Shown here: piece by piece, positions 1 through 7,648 of the stretch
Layout of the letters: each line of letters begins with the position of its first letter
How positions within the stretch are numbered: position 1 is the stretch's first letter
Assembly (NCBI GenBank): GCA_022837245.1
Contig: JALHHX010000047.1
Span: 1,594 to 15,810, forward strand
Length of the DNA: 14,217 nucleotides
From: Lentisphaerota bacterium
GTDB taxonomy: Bacteria > Verrucomicrobiota > Kiritimatiellia > RFP12 > UBA3636
Direction: 5' to 3'
Notes under the pieces: generated by a model
The model's database searches: none
What the model was told of the DNA's origin: nothing
The model's input: only the letters and a program-made list of their open reading frames with translations
Made by a program: the position numbers and the translations under genes

Positions 1-105
1 CGTACTGGAAGAGCCCCCGAAAGCGCAAAGGTGTTCGCAGGAAGCCCGCATTTGCGGCATGACATCCGACAACTATGTCATTTTCCTGACACACACCCTT
101 TTCTA
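1..105. other. Upstream stretch, no gene identified
   Basis: No recognisable gene. One + frame ends at a TGA at 60-62 after a very basic stretch (reads KSPRKRKGVRRKPAFAA), which could be the tail of an upstream gene, but it is too short to assign. A rimP-like C-terminus, which often precedes nusA, is not seen in any frame I read here. Confidence 0.3.
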
Positions 106-135
106 TTGACTGCCGCCCCCTTTTTAGTCTAAACT
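106..135 (+). promoter_or_regulatory. Putative sigma70-type promoter for the nusA operon
   Basis: TTGACT at 106-111 and TAAACT at 130-135 with an 18-base spacer fit a vegetative promoter. Transcription would start near 142 and give a leader of about 97 bases before the nusA ATG. The leader carries a T-rich run (184-197) but no convincing stem before it. The position suggests nusA is the first gene of its transcript. Inferred from hexamer match only. Confidence 0.5.
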
Positions 136-238
136 GCATGGCTGAATTGAGACGTGGAGCCGGAATCACTCTGGTTTCGCAGGTTTTTTTGTTTTTTGAA
201 ATCACTACGGACGACCGTATTAAGGAAGAGAGGTCATA

Positions 239-1522
239 ATGAATAATGAAATGCTTACGGTCTTGAGTTATCTTGAGCGTGAGAAGGGCATCAGCCGCGC
301 ATCCCTCATCAAGGCTGTGGAGAGCGCCCTTCAGAGCGCCGCGAGGAAAAGCTCGGGCACATCGCAGGATATCCGCGTTTCTGTAGACCCGCGCACTTGC
401 GAAATTACGACCTTCCAGGATCTTGTCGTCAGCGAGGACCAGACAGGGACGGGTTACATAACGCTTGAGAAGGCGAAGCTCATCAACCCGGATGCGAACC
501 TCGGCGACGTGGTGTCTTTGAAAGTGACGCCGAAGGACTTCGGGCGCATCGCGGCGCAGGCGGCGAAGCAGGCGCTTATGCAGAACCTCCGCAATGCGGA
601 GCGCGAGGTGGTGTACCAGCGCTACCTCGGTCAGGTTGGCAAGATCATATCCGCTACCGTAAAACAGGTGTCGAGAGGCGACTGCGTCTGCGAGGTGGAC
701 GGTGGAGGCGAGGCGATTCTCGACTCGGAGAACAAGTTGCCCACAGACAGGTTCGAACAGACTGACCAGTTCCGCGCGTATTTGCTCCGGGTGGAGAACG
801 AGGAGAACCAGAGCACTCCGGGCATTGTTCTTTCGCGATCCGCTCCTGAATTCGTGAAGGCGCTTTTCGTGGAGCAGGCAACGGAGATCAAGGATGGCGT
901 GATCGAGGTGATGGGCATCGCGCGCGATCCGGGATTCCGTACAAAGGTCGCGGTACGTAGCCTTGATCCGAAGGTGGATCCCGTAGGGGCGTGCGTGGGC
1001 GTGCGCGGTTCGCGCATCAAGCCTGTTATACAGGAACTCAACGGAGAGAAGATCGACATTGTGGAATGGAACGAGGACATAAGGGTCTTCGCAATGAACG
1101 CGCTGGCGCCCGCGAAAATTGAGAGCGTCAAAGTGGGCAAAGACGACGATGGCAAGAACGTTGTCCAGGCAACGGTGCTGCCCGAACACTACACGCAGAC
1201 GATCGGCAAGCACGGGCAGAACGTCAGGCTCACGGCAGCGCTGCTGGGATGGCGCGTCAAGGTCATAAAGACCGAGGCGCCGAAGAGCTTCCAAGAACTC
1301 GTCACCGACGGAATCAACGACCTCGCCGCGAAGCTGGGCATACCGCAAGGCTTAGCGGAGCTAGTGTACAACGCTGGCTTCCACACGCCCGAGGGGGTCG
1401 CGAACTCCACGATCGAGTCATTTATTGAAGATACACAACTGGAAGCGGAGTTGGCCGAGGTGGCGTGGAACGCAGCTGCGGCTTATCTTGCGCACGAAGG
1501 CGAAAATAGCGTAACTGAATGA
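239..1522 (+). CDS. nusA: Transcription termination/antitermination factor NusA
   Basis: Binds RNA polymerase and nascent RNA and modulates pausing, termination and antitermination. Visible domains in order: N-terminal polymerase-binding domain (about 1-125), S1 domain (about 130-200), KH1 with the signature GIARDPGFRTKVAV at 226-239 and DPVGACVGVRGSRI at 247-260, then KH2 with IGKHGQNVRLT at 322-332 and the LLGWRVKVI strand. After KH2 there is one helix-hairpin-helix-like segment (about 362-415, LGIPQGLAELVYNAGF). At 427 residues it is shorter than the E. coli protein, which has two acidic C-terminal repeats. The ATG at 239 follows a purine-rich AGGAAGAGAGG site. The stop overlaps the infB start as ATGA, indicating translational coupling. 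Confidence 0.96.
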   Translation: MNNEMLTVLSYLEREKGISRASLIKAVESALQSAARKSSGTSQDIRVSVDPRTCEITTFQDLVVSEDQTGTGYITLEKAKLINPDANLGDVVSLKVTPKDFGRIAAQAAKQALMQNLRNAEREVVYQRYLGQVGKIISATVKQVSRGDCVCEVDGGGEAILDSENKLPTDRFEQTDQFRAYLLRVENEENQSTPGIVLSRSAPEFVKALFVEQATEIKDGVIEVMGIARDPGFRTKVAVRSLDPKVDPVGACVGVRGSRIKPVIQELNGEKIDIVEWNEDIRVFAMNALAPAKIESVKVGKDDDGKNVVQATVLPEHYTQTIGKHGQNVRLTAALLGWRVKVIKTEAPKSFQELVTDGINDLAAKLGIPQGLAELVYNAGFHTPEGVANSTIESFIEDTQLEAELAEVAWNAAAAYLAHEGENSVTE

Positions 1523-4212
1523 GATTATTTGAATTAGCAAGGGAACTCAACACGACCCCGAGGGATCTGTTCAAACAGGCCGAGGCGTTGGATGTCGAGG
1601 TCTTCACGTACATTACGGAGTTGGATGCGGACGATACCAAGACTCTGCGATCCGGCTACAGGCAGCGGTCGTCTGTTGAGATTGCGGACGACAAGGTGGC
1701 AATGCTGCGGAAGCTTGATGAGAAGCACGCGGCGTCACTTGAGGCTGCCGAGGCCTCCCGCGCATCGGAATCTAAGCTTTTGCAGGAAGCTATTGAGCGC
1801 GCGGAGGCGGCAGGGGAGGATTTCCTGAGCCGCACCGTCGCGGCGTCGGCTGCAGAGGAGGCGCCGGAGACTCCAAAGGTTCCCGAAGTTACGAGTGTCC
1901 AGAAGGAGCGGCTCAAGCCCGCAGAGGTGGCAGTGGCGCCGGGAAGCGCGCCTGATACCGTGGCCGTGGGGCCGGACGCCGGCGAAGCGGCCGCTCCCCT
2001 TGTGGAGGCGAATGCCAAAGAAGAGGCAGAGGCGGACAAGGGCGTGCTGCGTTCTTTGCCTCAGCGTCCGCTGCAGGCGCCGCGGCCAGAGTTCGTGGCT
2101 CCCGCTCCTGCGCCCGCGCCAGTGCCGGAGACGCACGCGCGCCATGCGGCTGTGGAACCGGTTGCAGCCAAACCCGCGTCGGAGGTCAAAGCCCCCAAGA
2201 AAGAGAAGCGCCCGCGTGGGTTACATCCTTTGGATGAGGAGGATGAAGAGGATGTACTGCTTCGCGGTCTCTCCAAATCCGTCAAAGAGCCCGGATCGAG
2301 AGCCCCGTTGCGGGGCGGAAAGAACGCGGAGAAAGCGGGGGTGGACCGCGGCGAGAGGTTGCAGCGGCGCGGATCAAGGGCAGAAGGGCAGAAGAGCGCG
2401 GCAGAAAGCTCCCAGAAGCCGGAAGCCGGCAATGTGCTGAGGCTCCGCGGCCCGGTGGTCGTCAAGGACTTGGCGGACAAGCTTGGGACGCGCGCCAACA
2501 TCATCATCGCGGAATTGATGAAGATGGGGATACTGGCGTCGATCAACCAAAGCGTCGAGCCGGATGTTGCGACTAAAATCGCCGAGAAGCACGGTTTTAC
2601 CGTGGAGCAGGAGAAGTCGCGCCGTTCTAGCGACAACAGGCCAGTTCTCAAAGCCGCGGGCGAGGACGACGACATTCCAGAGGATCGCCCCGACCAGCTG
2701 GTGCCGAGGCCGCCGGTGGTCACGTTCCTCGGGCACGTGGATCATGGCAAAACGTCGCTTATGGACCGTATTCGCGAGGCGCATGTGGCGACCGGCGAGG
2801 CGGGCGGCATAACTCAGCACATCGCCGCGTATTCCGTCGACGTCAACGGCCAGAAGATAACATTTCTGGACACGCCTGGCCATGCGGCGTTTTCCTCAAT
2901 GCGCGCGCGAGGCGCGAATCTCACTGATATCGCCGTAATAATTATAGCGGCGGATGACGGCATAATGCCGCAGACCAAAGAGGCAATCAAGCACGCCCGG
3001 GAGGCCGACGTCACTATCATGGTGGCTATCAACAAATGCGATTTGCCGCAGGCAAACACGATGCGCGTGATGCAGCAGCTGCAGGCGGAGAACCTGACCC
3101 CGGAGGAATGGGGTGGCGACACGGTGGTCTGCCAGGTCAGCGCGCTCACGGGCGACGGTGTGGGGAACTTGCTCGACATGATTCTTCTCCAGTCCGAGGT
3201 TCTTGAACTCACCGCGAATCCGAACCGCCGCGCCGATGGCACGGTCGTCGAAGCGCAGGTGAAGCCGGGCAGCGGCCCGATAGTGAGCGTTCTCGTCACG
3301 GGCGGCACTTTGAAAGTGGGCGACGTGGTCCTATGCGAGGAGTACTATGGGCGCGTCCGCGCGATCGTGGATGGAAACGGCCGCAGGCTCAAATCCATCG
3401 GACCTTCGGGGGCGGCGAACGTGCTGGGTCTCTCCGGTGTCCCGGAGGCTGGTGCGCGGTTCCGGGTTATGACTAACGACAAGCGTGCTCGAGAGCTCGC
3501 TGAGGAGTATGCGCAGAGGAAGAAGCAGGAGCTGCTCGGAGGCATCACCCAGGCGCGTTCGGTTGACGATATTTTCAAGAAGATGCACGAGGCCGAAAAG
3601 CTGGAACTCAACATCATACTGCGCGCGGATGTCCAAGGCTCCGTCGAGGCGGTGCAGGACTCAATCGAGGGTATCAAAAGCGAAAAGATCCAGTGCAACA
3701 TCCTGTACGCGAATACTGGGTCGATCACCACAACGGACCTGCAGCGCGCGGCAAGTGCCAACGCCATCATCATTGGCTTCAATGTGTCGCTAGAGTCGGG
3801 CGTCAATTCCGAGGCCCGCCACCAGGGCGTGCGTATCAAGACTTTCCGAATCATCTACGAATTGCTCGACTTCGTTGAGCAGGAGATGCTAGACATCCTC
3901 CCCGTCGAACACCGTGAGGTCGTCCGCGGCCACGCTCAGGTCAAGCAGATATTCGCGCTCAGCCACATAGGCAACGCGGCGGGCAGCATAGTGCTCGACG
4001 GTGTGATAACGATGGAGGGCAAGGCACGCGTGCTGCGCAACAAGAAGGTGGTGCATTCAGGCGCGATCGCCTCCATACGGCATTTCAAGGACGAGGTCGA
4101 AGAGGTCTCGCAGGCGCAGGAGTGCGGCATTCTCTTGGCAGATTTCGAGGAATTCCAGGAAGGCGACATAATAGAGTGCTTCTCGTTAGAGGCTTTGCCA
4201 AAGACCCTGTAA
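1519..4212 (+). CDS. infB: Translation initiation factor IF-2
   Basis: GTPase that places initiator fMet-tRNA on the 30S subunit and promotes subunit joining. An N-terminal IF2_N-like domain (about 1-55, MRLFELARELNT) is followed by a long Ala/Pro/Glu/Lys-rich, probably disordered linker (about 75-300, with an acidic DEEDEED patch), then a second IF2_N-like domain (about 306-360). The G domain has G1 GHVDHGKT at 405-412, G3 DTPGH at 451-455, G4 NKCD at 505-508 and G5 SAL at 541-543. The beta-barrel domain II, the IF2-specific domain III and the C-terminal fMet-tRNA-binding domain follow. At 897 residues it is a normal long-form IF2. The start is fixed by the ATGA overlap with nusA; rbfA begins 30 bases downstream, the classic nusA-infB-rbfA order. 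Confidence 0.97.
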   Translation: MRLFELARELNTTPRDLFKQAEALDVEVFTYITELDADDTKTLRSGYRQRSSVEIADDKVAMLRKLDEKHAASLEAAEASRASESKLLQEAIERAEAAGEDFLSRTVAASAAEEAPETPKVPEVTSVQKERLKPAEVAVAPGSAPDTVAVGPDAGEAAAPLVEANAKEEAEADKGVLRSLPQRPLQAPRPEFVAPAPAPAPVPETHARHAAVEPVAAKPASEVKAPKKEKRPRGLHPLDEEDEEDVLLRGLSKSVKEPGSRAPLRGGKNAEKAGVDRGERLQRRGSRAEGQKSAAESSQKPEAGNVLRLRGPVVVKDLADKLGTRANIIIAELMKMGILASINQSVEPDVATKIAEKHGFTVEQEKSRRSSDNRPVLKAAGEDDDIPEDRPDQLVPRPPVVTFLGHVDHGKTSLMDRIREAHVATGEAGGITQHIAAYSVDVNGQKITFLDTPGHAAFSSMRARGANLTDIAVIIIAADDGIMPQTKEAIKHAREADVTIMVAINKCDLPQANTMRVMQQLQAENLTPEEWGGDTVVCQVSALTGDGVGNLLDMILLQSEVLELTANPNRRADGTVVEAQVKPGSGPIVSVLVTGGTLKVGDVVLCEEYYGRVRAIVDGNGRRLKSIGPSGAANVLGLSGVPEAGARFRVMTNDKRARELAEEYAQRKKQELLGGITQARSVDDIFKKMHEAEKLELNIILRADVQGSVEAVQDSIEGIKSEKIQCNILYANTGSITTTDLQRAASANAIIIGFNVSLESGVNSEARHQGVRIKTFRIIYELLDFVEQEMLDILPVEHREVVRGHAQVKQIFALSHIGNAAGSIVLDGVITMEGKARVLRNKKVVHSGAIASIRHFKDEVEEVSQAQECGILLADFEEFQEGDIIECFSLEALPKTL

Positions 4213-4232
4213 CCGAGGCGCCGCTGCCGATT

Positions 4233-4239
4233 GGAGGGG
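4233..4239 (+). promoter_or_regulatory. Ribosome binding site that decides the rbfA start
   Basis: GGAGGGG lies just before the ATG at 4243. The in-frame TTG at 4231 sits upstream of and partly against this site, so it cannot use it. The ATG at 4243 is therefore the better start. Confidence 0.75.
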
Positions 4240-4242
4240 AAA

Positions 4243-4662
4243 ATGCAGATCGACAGAATCAAACGTGTAAACGAAATCATACGTCGCGAACTCGCTACAA
4301 GCCTTATGCTCGTCGGCCAGGGCGAGGGCGCCGAGGTCATGCGCATTTCGTTTGTCGAGGTGGAAGTGTCGCGTGATCTGCGCGGAGCAACAGTCCTGGT
4401 GTCTATCATGGGAACGCGCGAGCAGGCTGATGAGCTCATGCGCTGGCTGCGCCGCCATCGCGTGGAATTCCAATCGCGCATCGCCAAGGATGTGTCGCTG
4501 AAATACACGCCCAAACTCTTTTTCAAACAAACACAGGCCATTGAAAAAGGAGACCGCGTTCTCGATATTCTAAAAGAGATCGGTTTACCTCAAGAGGGCG
4601 AAGTACAGGGATCGTATGGTTCCGTCGGCGAAAACGCCGGTAACTCCCCCGAACAAGGGTGA
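4243..4662 (+). CDS. rbfA: Ribosome-binding factor A
   Basis: Small KH-fold protein that binds the 30S subunit during late 16S rRNA maturation. The 139-residue product starts MQIDRIKRVNEIIRRELA, the family opening, and contains the typical VEVSRDLRGATVLVSIMG strand-helix segment and the SLKYTPKLFFKQ motif near the end of the KH domain. Where the family usually has an Asp after the Phe (F..D.s), this protein has KQTQ, a small deviation. The last about 25 residues (GSYGSVGENAGNSPEQG region) are a flexible tail. The ATG at 4243 is preferred over the TTG at 4231 because of the GGAGGGG site. truB, which follows rbfA in many bacteria, is not here. Confidence 0.93.
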   Translation: MQIDRIKRVNEIIRRELATSLMLVGQGEGAEVMRISFVEVEVSRDLRGATVLVSIMGTREQADELMRWLRRHRVEFQSRIAKDVSLKYTPKLFFKQTQAIEKGDRVLDILKEIGLPQEGEVQGSYGSVGENAGNSPEQG

Positions 4663-4683
4663 CGACGACCAGACATAGACGAT

Positions 4684-4690
4684 AAGGAGG
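4684..4690 (+). promoter_or_regulatory. Strong ribosome binding site for the exported protein gene
   Basis: AAGGAGG is a near-perfect Shine-Dalgarno sequence, 8 bases before the ATG at 4699. It is the strongest in the window and supports that the following unrecognised gene is really translated. Confidence 0.8.
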
Positions 4691-4698
4691 GCGATATA

Positions 4699-5508
4699 AT
4701 GAAAAAAACAACGATTATCTTTTCCGTATTAGTTACTTTTTCCAATATCATGGCACCAGCCCAAAGCGTGTCGGATATCGTTTCAGCGGGCGCGGCTTTA
4801 CCCGCAGTCTCAACACCAGAACGCGCAGCCACTAAGTCGGCCGCTGATGCAGGCGTGCGATTTGTGCGTCCGCGCGGGACGCCGCTTCCACCGGAGGCGT
4901 TCACTTCACCCACGAATTTCATCCTGCTGGTCAACCACAATGGCGCGCTCGACAAGGAGTGGCTCGACGGCGAGAGCGACCACATGCAGAAGCAACTCCG
5001 CGTGAAGGTGCAAGCCGAGGCGGCGGAAGGCGAAATAGGATCCAATGCGCAGGCGTATGTGGACTCCATCCGCGACAAACATGCCGGCAACGCCAAGATA
5101 GTAATTGTGGTTTCGGAGGAGGCCGGGCTCTCGCCGATTCTTGCCGCGCCGTACGACAACTGGGTCGTGATGGACGCAGGATGGGTCAAGCGCGGCGGCG
5201 GGGACCAGGAGAAAATCGACTACCGTATGGCACGCCGTATTTTCCAGGCGCTCGGGCACTGCATCGGCGCGGGATACCGCATGGAGCGCGAGGCGGTTAT
5301 GCGCTACACGCCAACCCCGGAGGCGCTCGACGACTGCCTCTCCCACGGCTTCCATCCGCTCAATAGCAACATCTTCATGGTCGTGGCACAAGGGATCGGA
5401 CTCGATACAATAACCCCGCGTCCTCGTGACGAGCTGATAAAGCTAGGAGTGCTTAAGCCGGTGGCGCCGAAGCCCGAGGGGGAGCCCGTGCCGCCCGCAA
5501 AAGAATAA
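4699..5508 (+). CDS. Exported protein of unknown function, degenerate metzincin-like
   Basis: I do not recognise a named family. The 269-residue product begins with a Sec-type signal peptide (MKK, hydrophobic core, likely cleavage after about residue 22, APAQS), so it should act in the periplasm or outside. Residues 25-65 are Ala/Thr/Pro-rich and the C-terminal 20 residues are Pro/Lys/Glu-rich, probably disordered tails. In the middle, QALGHCIGAGY at 183-193 lines up with the zinc-protease motif HExGHxxGxxH, with His to Gln, Glu to Ala and the last His to Tyr. REAVMRYTP around M201 resembles a metzincin Met-turn. Only two cysteines are present, C188 and C213, consistent with one disulfide. 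The reading as a dead protease is my inference. The start is well supported by AAGGAGG. It lies 36 bases after rbfA and just before nadA, probably co-transcribed. Confidence 0.8.
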   Translation: MKKTTIIFSVLVTFSNIMAPAQSVSDIVSAGAALPAVSTPERAATKSAADAGVRFVRPRGTPLPPEAFTSPTNFILLVNHNGALDKEWLDGESDHMQKQLRVKVQAEAAEGEIGSNAQAYVDSIRDKHAGNAKIVIVVSEEAGLSPILAAPYDNWVVMDAGWVKRGGGDQEKIDYRMARRIFQALGHCIGAGYRMEREAVMRYTPTPEALDDCLSHGFHPLNSNIFMVVAQGIGLDTITPRPRDELIKLGVLKPVAPKPEGEPVPPAKE

Positions 5509-5543
5509 CACGCTTGCCGGACTCCAACCCATCACATTCCGAT

Positions 5544-6452
5544 ATGAAAACAACGAGTTTCGAAGACCAGATCCGGGAATTGAAGAATCAGCGAAACGCC
5601 GTCATCCTCGCGCATAACTACGTCGAGGGCCCGGTACAGGACATAGCTGATTTCGTCGGCGATTCACTGGAGCTGAGCATCAAGGCCAAGAACGCTGAAA
5701 AGCCGGTGATAGTTTTCTGCGGCGTGTCGTTCATGGCGGAGACCGCCAAAATCCTCTCGCCGCAATCGATCGTTCTCCACCCGGAGCCGAGCGCTGGTTG
5801 CCCGATGTCGGACATGGCGCCGGCGCACGCTGTCCGCGAATACCGCGAGGCGTATCCCGACACGGTGCTTGTGGCGTATGTCAACACAACCGCAGCCGTC
5901 AAGGCGGAGGTGGACATCTGCTGCACTTCCGCTAATGCGGAGAAAATCATCCGTTCAATACCTGCGGACAAGAAAATAATGTTCCTGCCAGACCAGAATC
6001 TCGGTGCGAACGTGATGCGGCTCACAGGACGCAAGATGGAACTTTGGCCCGGCTATTGCCCCACGCACAACAGGATCATGCCCGAGGCGGCGAAAAAAAT
6101 CCGCGCCGCGCATCCCGACGCCGTGATGATCGTGCATCCTGAATGCCTGCCGGCCGTGGTCGACATAGCCGATTACGCCCTAAGCACCGGCGGCATGCTC
6201 CGCTTCGCAAAGGAGACGGAGGCGCGGAAAATTATCATCGGCACGGAGCACGGCATCCTGCACCGCCTTCGCAATGAGAATCCCGGCAAGGAGTTCATCC
6301 CTATGTATCCGCTGCCGGCGTGCCCGAACATGAAAAAGATCAAGCTGGAGAGCGTTTTGGACGCCCTGGAAAAAATGCAATATCCTGTTGAGTTGGGCGT
6401 CGAGCTGATGGATCGAGCACGTCTGCCGATAGAGCGCATGCTATCAATTTAG
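5544..6452 (+). CDS. nadA: Quinolinate synthase A
   Basis: Condenses iminoaspartate with dihydroxyacetone phosphate to quinolinate in de novo NAD synthesis, using a [4Fe-4S] cluster. Family signatures are clear: AVILAHNYVEGPVQDIADFVGDS near the N-terminus, FCGVSFMAETAK, and the three cluster cysteines in SAGCPMSDM (C86), WPGYCPTHNRI (C172) and PACPNMKK (C260), spaced as in known NadA proteins. The HPE and TEHGIL/TGG substrate-binding segments are present. The chosen ATG gives 302 residues, normal for the family. An in-frame TTG at 5514 would add 10 residues and sit 5 bases after the previous stop. Neither start has a good Shine-Dalgarno site, so the start is uncertain. No nadB, nadC or aspartate dehydrogenase is nearby, so the iminoaspartate source lies elsewhere. 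Confidence 0.95.
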   Translation: MKTTSFEDQIRELKNQRNAVILAHNYVEGPVQDIADFVGDSLELSIKAKNAEKPVIVFCGVSFMAETAKILSPQSIVLHPEPSAGCPMSDMAPAHAVREYREAYPDTVLVAYVNTTAAVKAEVDICCTSANAEKIIRSIPADKKIMFLPDQNLGANVMRLTGRKMELWPGYCPTHNRIMPEAAKKIRAAHPDAVMIVHPECLPAVVDIADYALSTGGMLRFAKETEARKIIIGTEHGILHRLRNENPGKEFIPMYPLPACPNMKKIKLESVLDALEKMQYPVELGVELMDRARLPIERMLSI

Positions 6453-6487
6453 AAGGCCGTGGGCGTTGCGCCTTCGCCGTCAAAGCC

Positions 6488-6492
6488 AGAGG
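6488..6492 (+). promoter_or_regulatory. Ribosome binding site deciding the first GNAT gene start
   Basis: AGAGG lies 9 bases before a GTG at 6502. The upstream in-frame TTG at 6466 has no comparable site and would add 12 residues absent from the paralogue downstream. Confidence 0.55.
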
Positions 6493-6501
6493 TATTACAT
6501 T

Positions 6502-7626
6502 GTGAAAGATTTGCAAAAACCACATCCCGAAAAGGCAACACTGGCGGACATGCCGGAGTTGCTGGATTTTCTGTACGGGATCTTTGCCGCCAATAATCCG
6601 ACCCACCCGCGCTTCGAGTGGCTATACCCCGATATGTTCCTCGATGAGGAAAAGGCTGGCAGACACCTCGTGCTGCGGAGCGGCGGCAGAATTGTGTCGT
6701 CGGTCGGCACATATCCTATGAAACTCAACATCGCGGGTTGCGAGGTCTCGATCGCCGGGGTGGGGCAGGTCGCGACTGCGCCGGAGATGATGGGCCGGGG
6801 TTGCATGTCGCGCCTGCTAGAGGCGTCCATAACGCGCATGGAAGAAGAGGGTGCGGCGCTATCATGGCTCGGAGGCCGGCACGACCGCTACGGCAGGTTC
6901 GGCTGGGAATACGTTTTCCGCGGCTACAATTACAGCTTTATCGAAAAGATTGGACGCTCTGCCGACGATTCTCTGGAGGTGACGCAGGAGAAGGGCGCGG
7001 ACGCCGCAATGACCGGCGAACTATTCGCCATGCGCGGCTCAAACTCCCACATTTCCGACACCATTTCGAATTATTCCGTGCTCATGCGCAGATCCGACGC
7101 TGAACTCTGGGTGGCGCGTCGCCGCGGTTCCGCCGAACCCGTTGCGTGGGCGATCGTTTTTCCCGGTGCCAAAAGGCTCGCGGAATACTGCGGCGCTGCG
7201 GACGGGGTGATGCACCTCGTAAAGGTGGCGGCGGTGCGTTTCAGCGGCGCCGGGCTGTTCGTATCCTCTGCCGACAAAGAGCTGAATGAACGGTTGCGTG
7301 CCGAAAGCTCCGGCATGACGTTCGGGGGACAGATGCTGCTTGTGGTTTCGATTGGCAAAGTGCTGGAGCAATATGCACCGTACATCAATTCGCGGCTGCC
7401 AGCCGGATTCGGCGCCACCTTACGCATGAGGCTGCCGGGCGGCAGATGCGAGGAGGCCTCTATCGGCGGGGGCGGGGCGGTCGTGGAGCTCGACCGCAAG
7501 CTCATGGCTCGGCTGCTTTTCGGCCCGGAGCGCGCCACGCAGATCCCCGGCGTGGGGCGTGGCTTGGCACCCCTCGACACCGTGCTGCCGCTTCCGTGCT
7601 CTGTGCCCGACCTCTACCACGTTTGA
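6502..7626 (+). CDS. GNAT family N-acetyltransferase, tandem copy 1
   Basis: Predicted acetyl-CoA-dependent acetyltransferase; substrate unknown. The 374-residue protein has an N-terminal GNAT domain whose core reads VGQVATAPEMMGRGCMSRLLEA (acetyl-CoA pyrophosphate loop near residues 94-102) followed by a strand and GGRHDRYGRFGWEY, a pattern shared with Eis-like/Acetyltransf_9 enzymes (YgRFGy/w). The long C-terminal half (about 160-374) fits the second-domain architecture of those proteins, though I cannot assign it firmly. In the loop the usual first Arg (R-G-x-G) is Met, leaving MGRG. The GTG start is chosen from the AGAGG site and because VKDL aligns with MEDL of the next gene. It lies 49 bases after nadA and 22 bases before its paralogue, on the same strand. 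No signal peptide, so cytoplasmic. Confidence 0.82.
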   Translation: MKDLQKPHPEKATLADMPELLDFLYGIFAANNPTHPRFEWLYPDMFLDEEKAGRHLVLRSGGRIVSSVGTYPMKLNIAGCEVSIAGVGQVATAPEMMGRGCMSRLLEASITRMEEEGAALSWLGGRHDRYGRFGWEYVFRGYNYSFIEKIGRSADDSLEVTQEKGADAAMTGELFAMRGSNSHISDTISNYSVLMRRSDAELWVARRRGSAEPVAWAIVFPGAKRLAEYCGAADGVMHLVKVAAVRFSGAGLFVSSADKELNERLRAESSGMTFGGQMLLVVSIGKVLEQYAPYINSRLPAGFGATLRMRLPGGRCEEASIGGGGAVVELDRKLMARLLFGPERATQIPGVGRGLAPLDTVLPLPCSVPDLYHV

Positions 7627-7648
7627 TGGATGGAGTGATTGGACCCTG

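Noticed and set aside
160..198. Possible attenuator or terminator in the nusA leader
   Set aside because: The T-rich run at 184-197 is suggestive, but the sequence before it gives only a 3-4 bp stem, too weak for an intrinsic terminator.
2061..2723. Minus-strand open frame (220 codons) opposite infB
   Set aside because: It lies over the low-complexity linker of IF2; the Ser/Gly/Thr-rich translation mirrors the Ala/Pro/Glu codons and has no domain features.
5514..5543. Upstream TTG start for nadA
   Set aside because: It has no Shine-Dalgarno site and adds ten residues not needed for the family; kept only as an alternative because the ATG at 5544 also lacks a good site.
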